This document shows, piece after piece, positions 31,731-44,246 of a stretch of 64,000 nt of DNA. How positions within the stretch are numbered: position 1 is the first letter of the stretch; each line of letters starts with the position of its first letter. The DNA is taken from the NCBI GenBank assembly GCA_948567375.1, contig OX419759.1:24281493-24345492 (forward strand), in the 5' to 3' direction. A model generated the notes under the pieces. That model saw only the letters and a list, made by a program, of their open reading frames with translations. It ran no database searches and was not told the origin of the DNA. This stretch comes from Lunularia cruciata (lineage: Eukaryota > Streptophyta > Marchantiopsida > Lunulariales > Lunulariaceae). The position numbers and the translations under genes are program-made.

Positions 31731-33120
31731 GTGTGGTTAGAAATTGAATTCAGCGTCTTGAAAGAAGACCTCGTTGTTCTCGATCTTGCGTTAGCTCCTG
31801 AGAACGTGAGTTACTTTGCAAGGATGAATATGTAGATCGTGTGGATTAGGCTGCATGGCTTCGCAATTAGTTGCAGTAACTGGAATGAAATAACGCGCGG
31901 GAGATGAAGAAATTAAATTGAGGGAGCAGGAATCATTGTCGATCGTTTGTATTTTGCTTGCTCCCATATATCTTTCAGGTATCATTTTCTGCTCCTCTAT
32001 CCTCTACATGAAGGAGCTAGCAGTTTGTTGGAGTATCTTTCAGAAGTGCAGAGGTGAGATTTCGATGCAGAAAGCTGTTGTCTTGCCAATATCGCAGTCT
32101 AATTATTGAATGTTGATTTCCAGGCACTTCCTCAAGCAAAGGGGTTTTGCAGTTCTGCAGCGGAGCTAGGTATCCTTGATTCATGTCATTCAGGGCCTTG
32201 TCTGGTCCTTCTTAGTAATTGCAAGATCTCCCCCGAAGATTTCAACCATCACATATTGTCAACGTTCCTGCGAGGGTACAGGATCCTTCTTATTGTCTTC
32301 TTCATTCAAGTAGGCTCCAATTAAACGTCAAATTAAGAATGAAAGCCAAGTCGGTAATTTCTCCAGAACAACCTGCGAGTGTCACATTAGGCACATGTGA
32401 ATTGACTTTCTGATTGCAGTCAGACGGCAAAGATCGTTTTTCATGTAAAGATGCTCATCTTAGTAAAGACAGTCAGTAGTGAATCTGGTTTTTGTAAAAC
32501 CTACACTACAGTTATATCGTAATGGAGCAGAGTCTTGGTGACGACTGTTATAAGCTGCACTGCTTAAAGAAGGAGAGTAGAAGTCATAGAAGCAAAACTG
32601 AATGTCGTAGATCAGAGAGGCTGTAGAATATATTTGTGATCAATCCACATTTCTAGTTGGAAATCCTGGACCGTAAGAAAGGATGTTTAGAGGATGGATG
32701 ATTTTTGTTAAGTTGTACTGGCTGTGGGCATTTAAAAGTATCAACGCTCTAGAGAATTGATACTCTTAACCTCTAAATGTCCACAGTAGAGCTGATACCT
32801 TCCATTATCTTCTCGTATACCATGGGACAGATATTTCATGAATAACTTGGGGCAGACTATATCAGATAAACACACCTCCTTAACTCCAGCAGCAGAGCAT
32901 TTCTAGCTCTGTTCTCGTAAGCTTATGTTTCATTGATTGTATGCAGGTATATTGTGCGAGTTTACTGGTTCGAGCATGTCACCTCTTCTCGGACTGAACT
33001 TGTTTCACATTTGAATGTGCTAATTCAGCAGAGTTCCCGGATCCCCATTCCTGCAACAAGAAATGTTCTATCTGGTAGGTGGGTACACATCTCTTATCGT
33101 GTTTCAGCAGGAGACCTGCA
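31730..33120 (+). other. Possible upstream exons of the FtsJ-type gene
   Basis: Several stretches look like coding exons with splice-like borders: about 31979-32056 (LLLYPLHEGASSLLEYLSEVQ between CAG and AGgtgag), about 32124-32270 (CHSGPCLVLLSNCKISPEDF after a tttccag acceptor) and about 32946-33078 (RVYWFEHVTSSRTELVSH after a tgcag acceptor). I could not join them to 33121 in one frame with credible introns. The only frame-keeping link to the last one needs a 32-nt intron. They may be exons of an N-terminal extension, a separate gene or decayed sequence. Confidence 0.35.
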
Positions 33121-34694
33121 ATGCTTCGCAAAGTTATGAAGATTATGTTCTTTCCATGTGCTATAAGGAACACTCTATCTAATCGCGAACATATTGCCAA
33201 TTCCTGCAGAAATGATGTAATAGACTCTGTTAACTATGAAAACACTGAGCGTCGTTGTTCATCAGCGAAAGAAGCCTCCAAACATACTCCTTTGCATCAC
33301 CTATCCATCAGAGATATAAGCTCTTGTGGTGATAGGTATCCACGAGTTCATGACCAGTTAGAAGGACCTTCCGAAAACAAAGCAAAGGCGAAGCTAAAAG
33401 TGAGATTACAAACATATCCTCGTGACCTGGCGGAATCTTTGGTCTATGAACTGAAAGATATTGACTGTCAGTTACATGGTTTTTCTCAAAGTTTGTACGC
33501 TCTGGAAGTAGATGGAAATTACCGGTACGGACTTTCAGCAGGAGAGCATATGTATCTTGCCCCATGCGATAGAGAGGACCTGGCAAAAGGCTACATAGGA
33601 AGAGCAGCCTTGAAGCTTGAAGAAGTCACTCAAGTTTGCGGTTTCTGTCTACACAAAGATATGATTGGTGAGTTAGATCTTTTGCACTTTATCCTTCATT
33701 TCTGTTATCTCGTGCCAGTGATCAACGTCTAGATTGATCAATCATCTCGATCATTTTACGTCGCTCATAGGAGAGTCCCTGATAATTGAACGCCCTTCGT
33801 GGACTTTATATCTGCTTGCATTTACATCGCTCATATGCAAGACCCTGATAATTGACTCCCCTTCTGCGTCCAGTGCGGCGTTTATGGTCTGGAGATTTTC
33901 TCCATCCTCTCAGTTCCCCAAATTTCTCATTTCCTCTATTCGTATTTTGAGGTAGCAATGGATTTGGGGGCTTCACCAGGAGCGTGGACCCAGTTCCTGA
34001 GCAAGCATATACGTAGAGTCGTTGCGGTCGATCCGGCGCAACTTCATGAACGAGCATTGCAGCCTAATGTCACCCATATTCGCAAACTGGTTAGCCTTTC
34101 TTTAATTGATTGGAAGGTCGCATAGCGAAAGGTTCTGCTTGTTTGAAACTTCTCTATATCACTTCTAGCCTTTAGCTCCTACTTTTTAAGCTAAGGTGTT
34201 GCAAACTCTGAACTTTTTCTCTGAAAAGGCACAGGATGCAACTGAAGAACTTGTAGCTTGGAGTGAAGGAAATGGATATAATTTGCTGGTTTGTGATATT
34301 AATCGACATCCAGTAGAAGCTGCAAACCTCGTGTTGCCATTATTGGCATATTTAAACGAAGGCGGTCTGCTTGTGCTGACACTCAAGTTCCATGGCCGTG
34401 GCAGGTTTGCCTCATTCCTTTTTCTTCTTTGGTTCTTGTAGTTAGCCTCTTTTGTCCTTAAAATAATTAGCTATTGATTTCAAAGCGTTCCTACTTCTGC
34501 AAGTATATTATTAGGCACGAAAGTTCTTGGTATTCAAAAACTTGTGTGAAACATGACTTTTTCTATGCAGGGACAAAGAGCAAAAGGTCGAAGAAATCAA
34601 GGGTATATTTCATAGAACTTTGACGAAAATGGACTGCATATGGCTCCTAGCAAATAGCATATATGAGAGAACTTTTGTTGGAATCAAACTGTAG
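33121..34694 (+). CDS. FtsJ-type SAM-dependent RNA 2'-O-methyltransferase, four exons
   Basis: Exons 33121-33667, 33956-34089, 34196-34404 and 34571-34694 join in frame through GT...AG introns of 288, 106 and 166 nt to give 337 residues. The SAM-binding motif MDLGASPGAW lies at 184-193. A KDKE set like the catalytic tetrad of FtsJ/RrmJ enzymes can be placed at Lys165 (RAALKLEE), Asp261 (LLVCDIN), Lys291 (LTLKFHG) and Glu329 (YERTF). This family methylates the 2'-OH of rRNA or tRNA riboses; the RNA target is unknown. Residues 1-90 show no recognised domain. The ATG at 33121 is the first in the frame, but coding-like stretches upstream suggest the true protein may be longer. AATAAA follows at 34721. 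No breaks seen within these exons. Confidence 0.82.
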
Positions 34695-34720
34695 CTCAAA
34701 TTTTGTATCAACACAGTACC

Positions 34721-34726
34721 AATAAA
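34721..34726 (+). terminator. Polyadenylation signal AATAAA of the FtsJ-type gene
   Basis: The exact hexamer lies 27 bases after the TAG stop of the methyltransferase gene. Plant signals are loose and the cleavage site is not visible, so the assignment rests on position. Confidence 0.5.
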
Positions 34727-37700
34727 GAGTCAAGTAGTACTCGAGCTAAGTTCTGAACCTCAGTGGATAGATATTAGTGTGTCCCTTTCAAGGCCATGCT
34801 GTGGAGAGCTGCACAGCATGGCCTTTTGCCGTTTGCAGAGAGACAATTAGTCGCACCACTGGTCAGCCACCAGCCGTTCTGCGAACGGCTTCTGCTCCCG
34901 GTACTTGTTATTGCAGTTTACACGTTTTCCTTACATTGTCACCATTCGTTGCGATCATCTTCTGCGTAACCGCTTTGGATCACTGATGGCAATACGGAAC
35001 TCAGTTCTGCTTCTGGGGTTCATGTTCGAGACCCTATTTACTATGATTGCATCGCATGTTGATTTACTTGGGAGGAGCCTGACAGTCATTCGTCGGTGTG
35101 GATACCCCGTTCTCTGAACGTCTTCTGCAGACCATTGCTCATGTGTTGCTGTAGTTAGTTCCACTGTTGCGGATCCAAATGATTTCTTAACGGATTATCA
35201 CACCTCCAACCTAAGTGCACGGAACAAGTGGGTATCATAACTTTACTTCTCCACCGCACTGTTCCATCAGCTTTCATTTCCAGCACCTTATTGCGTGTGA
35301 AGTATTCGGCATGCACTCGATGGGTGAAGTACGGCTTTTTATTAGTCACTTTTCTTTCTCCCCATACACATGAAATACTATCAGGTACAGCGGACTTCAT
35401 GACGAAAGTCGTCCAGGAAAAGATTCCATGTAAAAGAGGAAGAGGACAAGACAGTTTGGGCGGCATCGGGCCCCGACGTCCATCTAAAAGCAATACCAGC
35501 TCCTCATTTCACGAAGAGCATGCCTCAGTGACATTTCTCTCTCAGAGGTCTACTCCCAGTGGTATCAAGTACTCCAAGAACTACACTACCAGGCAGTATT
35601 CTGCAAGTGACAAATATTGTTTTGATGTCGAGATTCAAGTAGTAGTGAAATCACTGTGATCAGCAACTAAACTCTTCTGTTTTCGGGACTCTTAAGACAA
35701 GTGAGTGTTTCGACTGTGAAAAACTGTCTTGTTTATATCAGCGGTGCCCTCGGAATAAGTCAGTCAATACTCATAGTTATTCTCAGTTAAAGTTGCTCCA
35801 ACTGATATTATCCTAAGTATCTCACGTTTGGCAAAGCATCTTTCTTTCTGGAGATCCAGAAGTTTATTATATGTAGAGTACTGGCACTACTCCTGGTACG
35901 ATATGTGGCACACTTTGTACGAAGGAAATTGATTACTCTACCTCCATCTTGATTAAATGACTTACAGACTCTCGTTTGTTAGCCTGCTTGTGTCTTCTGT
36001 GGAAATCATGCTTCCACCTACCTACAGTAGTGCCATATCCTTTTACGAGTACATCGAACACCATCAAGACTTTAGTTTGAGATGAGCAGAAATGTCGTTG
36101 ATTACAAAAGCACAGTTTAGAAAGATAAATTCGTATCTCACTGCAAGTAATAGAGTAGTATACTGATGATGACTCTCAATTTATCCAATTTGGCAAACCG
36201 GTTGCATGACGTTTAGCTGATTTCAGATCTCGGACAAATGAAGATCCTCCCACCTTCCCGTACTTCCAATATGGATCGGTTTTCCAGAAAGTTTAGGGTT
36301 TCGTTGCAATTGCAATTTATTCCATCCATCCCTTGGCGTTTAAACACGGTTTTGCTTGATTGCCCAACTATGAGAATAATGAAATACCTGCTAGCAAAAC
36401 TTTTCCGCAAAAGAATACGACGATTTGGCAAACTTGGATTGGACTCGGATCGCGTGGATCGATTAGACGAAGTGTACGCAATCGATCATTAGATAATGAT
36501 CGATAAAAGACAAAGAAAAAGCGACGCACATAGGATGATAAGAAGGATTAGGGAAATTCCATCCAGTCGCACAAAATAAAAGCTGAATTAGAAATCTTGA
36601 AATCTTGTAATCAGTATCCGAATTAGAAATCTAATCTGTCACACCAAATCCTGTAATAGTATTCGAATTGTAACTTTGTCATACCCTACCTAAGAAAGAG
36701 AGTTATATAAGAGTTATATAAGTCAATCTTTGAAGTATTATGATTCTTTTTCTATAAATTATATTAGCCATACCATCCAGGAATCGCTGGAAAACAGTGG
36801 CCATTCGTCCTAAAGTAAGCTATAAAACAGAGAAGTGAAATTGATTTCACCAATAATCCTATGGTATGAATGGTAAAGTTTCGTGTAATCCCTATTGACA
36901 TATTGAATGTGATATCCCAATTCCAGTCCATGTAATGTCAGGGCCAGAACAACAAAGATGTGACCACGTTACATATGGGACTATACATGTAGGAAACTTT
37001 AGCGGTTCAACTTTGGTTGGCGCATCCAAGGGAAATGATTATACTCAAATGAATAATCACCCTCAGCAACCAGAAATTGATGAAACAATAAAGAAGATTT
37101 ATTCACCATCACATTACATGGTAGTTTCCACTTACGTCAGGTGACATAATTTTCATCTTTATCTTCAGAGGCTTAAAATCTGACGGGCCGATATGGCACG
37201 TCGGACATGCATAATAATTTCTTGTTTGCATTTTGCAAAGTGTTTCTAGAACACGCATCTACACATCGCGATTGAGAGTACCGGTAAATCTTTATTACGC
37301 TTATTATCTGATTGGAATGTGGACTCAACCTTGTGGGTAAGATTTAATCTTTTAATTGGGAAGAAGAAAGAGCCTCTTTGATTTAACGAGCTAAAAGACG
37401 TTATGTAGAGTTCGCATGGACCGGATTAATTCAGTAAGGAGGGACCTGATCGGAGGTCGTAACGATAAGATAAAGGCCATGAGAAAAATGCTCTCAACGG
37501 GCTCGATTAACTCATTGAACCAGGTTGGTTGCGGGAAAAAATAAATCAAATCCCACGTGGATTTTCCTGGCCCAATCAATTCCCTAGATAAATTACCTAC
37601 AAAGTAGAACAAGAGGAAAATGCCTTAAACAGAAGTAGAGAGGGAAAAACGAATTTAACTTGAAGAAGTGGTTCGGGGCGGACCATATTGATCCACTAGG

Positions 37701-40700
37701 GATGGATTAAGCCAGTACGATAAAGTTGTTTAGAAAATTAAATTTTGTTAGAGGTTACTTAATACCTTCTATCAAGTTTGCAAAATGATGGAACATATAG
37801 TTTCCACATGATCGTGTTTAAAGAAGATCTTAAGGGGAGATCAGGATGACATAACACCACCTGGGTAGAATGGACAACAGGTAAACTTTCGGAAACCATC
37901 GAATCTAATAGAATACACTGTAGTTTGATAGAATAAATAAAATAATAATTTGAAACTAGTTATTTTTATTGCATTTTGATGTTCATGGCATGAGCATCCA
38001 GTGCATGATATGGACATTCACTGGGGCATCCATACAGCAAGGTATATTCTATGATCCAAAAAAAACCCTACTTGCATCAATAATTTGTTCACGATGAATT
38101 CATTAGATATACCGTTTGATTTTCAAAGTGATGTAAAATTCTCATTAAGACGTGGAAGCGCTGCCCGGAGTGAACATGCCTCACGTAATTTATTGATCAG
38201 ATTAAAACTCAAGTATTTTTTTTCAGAAAATAAATCATAGAATGGAATCAAAGTTAATAAAATTCTTTCGGTGATTACTTTCTGCTTTTGATTCTTCCTC
38301 ATTAAGTCTTGCTGGTCCAAGTTACCGAAAATTCCGAGCCTAATCTTTATTTTGAATTTGAAATTGAGGAAATCAAATCTAAGTGTATACAAAAATGCTC
38401 ATTTCCATATATTTCTAACAAAAGAATCCATGACAGAAAATCTTAACCGGCTCCAATGAAAATATTATCCATCTTAAAAAGCATAATTCTTAATTCAACG
38501 TAAACTATGCATATTGCAAAGAAAATTTCAAGTTTTAGTTAGCATTAGAGAGTAATTTTTAATAATGCAGTCAAGGATATGTCCAGTTCCAATTGATTGG
38601 CTGTATGTATTTTACTTTCAATATGATAAGTAGGTAAGTGTTCAACCTTTAATTTTAACATGCAGATTGAAATTTCTCAACTCCAGAACACTTATTACTT
38701 ATCATATTCAGATTGAAAATTCCTCACTAGATTCGAAATTTTTTAATATTTATTAGTTTGAATAGATTACCATAAATTAAATAAGTCATAAGATATCTTG
38801 GTATAAAGATATTCGGTAGATACATAAATAACACGATGTTCACAAAATTTACTAGATAACTTCCCACTTCCTTATTCATAAACACCCTAGCTATTGCATT
38901 GCATAAGCATCCAACTACGCAACCAGGCCAAAACATACTTAGGTAGAGAGGATTGAATAAACTAGATATGATAAAATTAAGGACGAGAAAGAAACTCTAG
39001 ACCACCAACTAAGTAAGTCACATGATCCATATAATTAGAAAACCATTTTAAATAACATTTTATACAAAAATTTATGAGTATAATTTCCAAATATTCATAA
39101 AACACATTAGCTCATGCATTGGACAGGCACCTGAATAATCGACTAAGCACAACATACTAAAGTAGTGAGTGTTGAGTAAAGTAAATATAAGTACAATTAT
39201 AATACACTAGAATTGCTAAAATTAAAGATGAGAAGAAGAAACTCTAGCCAACTACTCTTAATTCGTGTGTTGTTTTGTTGATCTTATCATAAACCCATAA
39301 CCGTTCACTATGATAAGCAAATATATTTACGCATTACTGAAAAGAAACCAGCACAAATGAAGTACATTGAGGTGCACTATCCTTTTCCGAGGGACAAGAT
39401 ACAAAAAGGAATCGTTCAACTATTGCCCTACTATTGCCCTACTGAAGAACCGGTTATTAATATATTCACGAACGCTCTTTCGATAATGAAGTTTACGAAT
39501 TCTAGTACTTTATTTGGTGTTCAATCCTAATTTTAGAATAATTAAGGAGTGAAACAGGGTTTTAAAATCACTACTAACTCACTTGTCCTGATTAGAGAGG
39601 CATGGTACAACCTAAGATGTGGGTTACTCTAAAGTTTCCAGTCCGTTTCTATATATATACCAATGATGGATATCAATTAGAACTTTGTTAAACTCATCAC
39701 CCCACACGCGAAGACTTCTCTACACATGAATATATTTTGGCTGCAAGAGTACTCGGTGAAGGATATCATAAGATTAATTTTGATTTTTAAGTTTTTGCAG
39801 AACGATGGCATTGAGTCAGATTCTATGTAAACATGCCAATAGGGAATATTGATAAGAACTCAATGAAACTCATCAACCCAAGAGAAAGGGAAATTTTCTG
39901 GAAAGTAATATGATCTAGGTATAATTCAAATATAAAATATAATTAGAATTATTATTTATTGGTATATCTGTAAATAAAATATATTTATCCAGTTTTTTAA
40001 TATATTTGCATAATTTCTTATCTATAAGTAGCCGAAGTAATTATTTGATATATTTTTCTAGATCATATAATAATATATTAAGTAAAAATATTTTATAATC
40101 TTTTGGATGTCTTATATAGAATTTATTCAAATCTTTCTTTTCTAAGTCATTACCATAAATGAAGATTAACATAATTATCAAACAACGAATAAACCGAAGA
40201 AGGCGACCCCGTAGAGAACACGGAGGATGGGAAGACCCCCCAAGCCGTACAAGGGAGAGACGACCATGATTAACTATCAAACAACCATGATTCATATGAA
40301 TAGTCAAATATCAATCCAAGAGTTTATTCTAGATTGATTCTATATACACATACAGAATCTGATAAATTTTCCCATCTGATAAAGTTTCTAGATTGATTCT
40401 ATATATATACATACAGAATCTGATAAAGTTTCCCATCTTTATTATGTACATAAGGATTTGGAGAGGTTTACATCTTTTGCCTCATGTGAAGATGAATATT
40501 ATAATCAAAACCTAGTACTATGTTCAGGATCTATTTAAGTCTTTCGCTAAGTTCCCAACGGTTTTGTACCATAAGATCTCATAATTTAATAGCTCATGTT
40601 GACCTTCTTCAAATTATTACTAATTGGGTCATTAACATTTGTCATCGAGACGTTAGTATTTATATTTTCTGTCTGTCTTCATTATCATTTCATGTTTCGA

Positions 40701-41440
40701 AAGTGGAGGAATATAATTAGGAGGCACCTCCTTTGACTTGATAATTATTTATAATAATTATTTTATTATTTATTAAATTAATCTATCATGGATTGATCAA
40801 ATATTTTAGATTTTATATATTTTATATATATATTATAATATTAATCATATATATGCTATATATATTTATTTATATTTCACGTAAAATTACATATGATAAA
40901 TGATAGTAAGCTAAATAATTTATCGATGTAAAAGGCAATGTCGAAGATAGTTCATGCAAAACCGGATTTGAATTGTAAAGGCCTCTTTACGCTATTCTTG
41001 ATTAAATAAATTTACATACAGTTCGAATTTGAGGAGCATAATCTGAAAAAATACTAATTTCTTTTTACTTATGCAGATAGAGAGTGTCTTCTTATCTTCT
41101 TGCATAATTTTTTCTCAACTAGAGTGTAATGTTCGTTCTTCTTGTTAATGTCATTCACCTACTTCAGAAGAGTTTTTCTTTTAATTAATGAGTTTTCTGA
41201 TAATGCTAAATAACTAGAATGCCAAAAATCATAAATTTGATTTTTACACACTCTTAACATTCAGGTAACACTTATATTTAATATTATTCAAAAATATCAA
41301 TATATATTCTAATCCTGGCAGGTACACAGAAACTTGTTATAATTACTTGACACTATAGGAGTAAGCACTAGTAAAGCACTAGTAAGCAGAGGCCCTATTT
41401 GTATACTCCCAGCGTACAGTGTGCACATTTATTTGAGCTT
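34727..41440. other. Intergenic and AT-rich DNA, no confident gene
   Basis: The open frame 35228-35659 has a Ser/Lys-rich second half and 36935-37144 (69 codons, starting MSGPEQQRCDHV) reads like protein with a Gly/Asn-rich middle, but neither matches a family I know. From about 36.5 kb the sequence becomes strongly AT-rich. A LINE-tail insertion lies at 40187-40267. Nothing else is recognised. Confidence 0.45.
40187..40267 (-). mobile_element. Very short LINE 3'-tail insertion
   Basis: About 80 bp ('aaggcgaccccgtag', 'ggatgggaagacccc', 'aagccgtacaagggagagac') matches the terminal part of the LINE at 41475-42068 in the same orientation. It is flanked by an imperfect target duplication: 'gattaac', 'tatcaaacaac' at 40164-40186 (5-bp insertion between) and 40268-40285. 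This fits extreme 5' truncation during target-primed reverse transcription. Confidence 0.8.
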
Positions 41441-41474
41441 CCATGAAACGGCTATTGTTCGTTTGCTTGTTACA

Positions 41475-42068
41475 AGTAAAAAGTAAAAAGGCGACCGCGT
41501 AGGAAAAATGAAGGATGGGAAGACCCCATCAAGCCGTACAAGGGAGAGACAAAAAAGGTAACATGGGGCTAAGCCCCAATAGAGTCCGTATGAGAAATCT
41601 GCCCTACCGCACCTAAGATATCCGAGCTATGCAAGTCGTACGGTCTACACACAACTGGAGCATCCGAAGAAACATCACCTAATGTGATTGCTCTCCTATG
41701 GATTGCACCAGCCACTGCCCTCTGTAGAGCAATGGATACACGCTGTCTAAAGTAAGCTACAAAGTATGAGAGTGAGAGTGGTACCCCTGCCGCCTAACAT
41801 GATAAGCTCTCGCGCACTCTCTGACAAATGTGTCAAATGCCGTGTCCATCGCTCCATATAACTCCAAGGCTAGAGGAACAAAGAGGTGACCTCGCTGCAT
41901 GCCCCTATACTTGGAGACCTTGCGACCTGCTGCTGCACTCGCCGCCCATCCAGGAGGATGGGTAATCACTCCCTCCAAAACTGTATCTCGCGTAGGGTCC
42001 GTCATCACGACATCCGCTACTGTCACCTGATCATATCGGACCAAGTATAAGTCTGCCCTGTCACCTGA
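41475..42068 (-). mobile_element. 5'-truncated LINE (non-LTR retrotransposon)
   Basis: On the minus strand, 42086 to 41757 encodes a conserved tail of LINE ORF2: VADVVMTDPTRD, KVSKYRG, FVPLALELYGAMD, FVRECARA. The frame-like likeness continues (QRVSIALQRAVAGAIHRRAITLG) past a probable frame break, into a 3' untranslated region ending 'ctacgcggtcgcc'. A 12-bp target duplication TTGCTTGTTACA lies at 41463-41474 and 42069-42080. Only the last ~590 bp of the element are present, so it cannot move. Three related tails occur in the window. Confidence 0.82.
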
Positions 42069-42070
42069 TT

Positions 42071-42245
42071 GCTTGTTACATGGCAATGGTGTTGTTGATT
42101 ACAAAACTTGAGCTGTAGTATGCAACCTAGAGACCAGACCTTTTCCTTGAATGAAACTGTTATAGTTCGTTTGCTTGTTACACGCTAACAATGTCGTTGA
42201 TTCCAACACTTGAACCGAAGTAGACAACCTAGAGACTAGACCTTG
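42071..42245. repeat. ~100-bp duplication flanking the LINE insertion
   Basis: Two copies (about 42071-42140 and 42171-42242) share 'gcttgttaca', 'gttgatt', 'caacctagaga' and 'agacc'. Part of the same unit ('cgtttgcttgttaca') lies left of the LINE at 41460-41474, so the LINE entered this repeat. Confidence 0.8.
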
Positions 42246-43740
42246 TCAAGCATCAAGAACACAGATGTACCAGTCAAGTACAGTTTTGCGACGAATACAA
42301 AGTAAGCTACATTTACATTGGAGAAGAATCACTTCAAACTGGTTGGTGATCAAACCTTATAGTGCAGCGGATCAACACGACGCCATGTAATCGCCCTCGG
42401 GAGCTTCTACAACATTAACGTACATCTCACTTATTCGTTATCCAACATCAAGAAAACATACGTGCCAGTCCTGTACAGTTTTGCGGAGAATTCAAGGTAA
42501 AATCACTTCATATTATATTTGACAATGTAGCGGATCAATACCTTATACTTTGAGGTGCAGTGAATCAACACGACGCGCCATGTAATCGCACAAGGTGAGC
42601 TTTTACAACATTAGCCTACATCTCACTTATTCCTTATCCAGCATCAACAACACAGATATGCCAATTCCCTACAGTTTTGCGGAGGATTCAAAGTAAGGTA
42701 CATGCTATCGTTGGAGAGAGAAAAATCACTTCAAAGTAATTGGTGATCATATTATATTGTGAGGGTGAAATGGATGGACACATAGTGCAGTGTAATCATA
42801 AGGTAGGTGGGAGCTTCTACAATATTAATCTATATCTCCATTATTCCATTATTCCTTGTCCAACATAAAGAACACAAATGTGCCATTCCCGTACAATTCA
42901 ATGGAGAATTCAAGGTAAACATTTGCTATCGTTGGAAAAAAGTAACTTCAAAGTGATTGGTGATAATATTATACCGTGAGCCCGCGGTGTAATCAGACAA
43001 TGTGAGCTTCTACAATATTAAGCTACATGTCACTATTCCTTATCCAACGTCACGAAAACAGATCTGGCAATCGTGAACAGTTGTGCAGGGAAATTTCAAG
43101 GTAAGCACATGTTATCGTTAGAAAAAAAACGTGATTGGTGATCATATTACATTGTGAGGATGCAGCGGATGGACTCACAGTGCAGGGCAATCACACGATG
43201 TGAACTTCTACAACGTTAATCTATCCTCACTTATTTCTTATCCAACATCAAGAACACATATTGTGCCAATCCCGTAAAATTTTCCGCAGAATTCAAGGTA
43301 AGCTAGATGGTGGAGAAAACTCACTTCAAAGAGATTGGTGATCATTCTATATTGTGAGGGTACAGTGGATGAAAACACAAAGCGCAATGTACTCACACTG
43401 AGGGAGCTTTGACAACACTAATCTACATCTCACTTATTCCTTGTACAGTATCGAGAACAAAGATATGCCAATTACATACAATTTCAAGGAGAATTCAAGG
43501 TAAGCTACATCCTATCAATGGAGAAAATCAATTCAAACTGATTGGTGATCATGGTATATTTTAAGGTCACCGTGGATGGACATGCCATGCATGTGCAATC
43601 TAATCACACCACGGAAGCTTCTATTGTACTAAATTATATCTCATCTATTCTTTGTACACCATCAAGAACCTAAAATGTGCTTATTACGTGCAATATTACA
43701 ATGAATTCAGAGTAATTTACATGTTATCTATGTAGGACAA
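42246..43740. repeat. Tandem array with ~200-bp units (eight copies)
   Basis: Units start near 42251, 42447, 42643, 42864, 43048, 43246, 43448 and 43660, spaced 184-221 bp. Each has 'atcaagaacac', 'tacagttttg' and 'aattcaaggtaagct', then a 'tcacttcaaa', 'attggtgatca' stretch, 'cagtggatgga', 'gtgtaatcaca' and 'gagcttctacaaca', with heavy divergence between copies. No coding frame runs through. It is satellite-like in unit size. Confidence 0.88.
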
Positions 43741-44120
43741 TCATGAATGTCACGTGCAACATTGTGATGAATTCAAAGTAAATTACATGCTATAGTTGTC
43801 ACGTGCAATGTTGTGATGAATTCAAAATAAGTTACATGGCTATCGTTGTAGGACAATCTCAGGGCCTGTCACGTGCAATATTGCGATGAATTCAAAATAA
43901 GCTACATGCTATGAATTCAAAGTAAATTTCATGATATCGTTATAGGACAATCACTGAATGTCACGTGCAATATTGCGATGAATTCAAAATAAGCTACATG
44001 CTATGAATTCAAAGTAAACTTCATGATATCGTTATAGGACAATCGCTGAATGTCACACGTGCAATATTGTGATGAATTCAAAGTAAATTACATGCTATCG
44101 TTGTAGGACAATCTGTGAAA
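43741..44120. repeat. Shortened derivative units of the ~200-bp array
   Basis: At least five copies of 'cacgtgcaatattgygatgaattcaaa' followed by 'taaattacatgcta' lie here at 50-90-bp spacing. They correspond to one part of the longer unit, so a sub-segment was amplified on its own. Confidence 0.85.
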
Positions 44121-44246
44121 TCATAACATATTTTAAGGTGCAGTGGATGGACACGCAATGTATTGTAATCACACAGTGCAATGTAATCACACACAGGGAA
44201 CTTTTCAGCGTTAGTCTGCATCTCCCTGCGAATGAGAAAAATTATT

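Noticed and set aside
33079-33110. A 32-nt intron joining the upstream frame to the FtsJ-type coding frame
   Set aside because: Borders fit GT...AG and the frame would be kept, but 32 nt is far below the usual minimum for plant introns.
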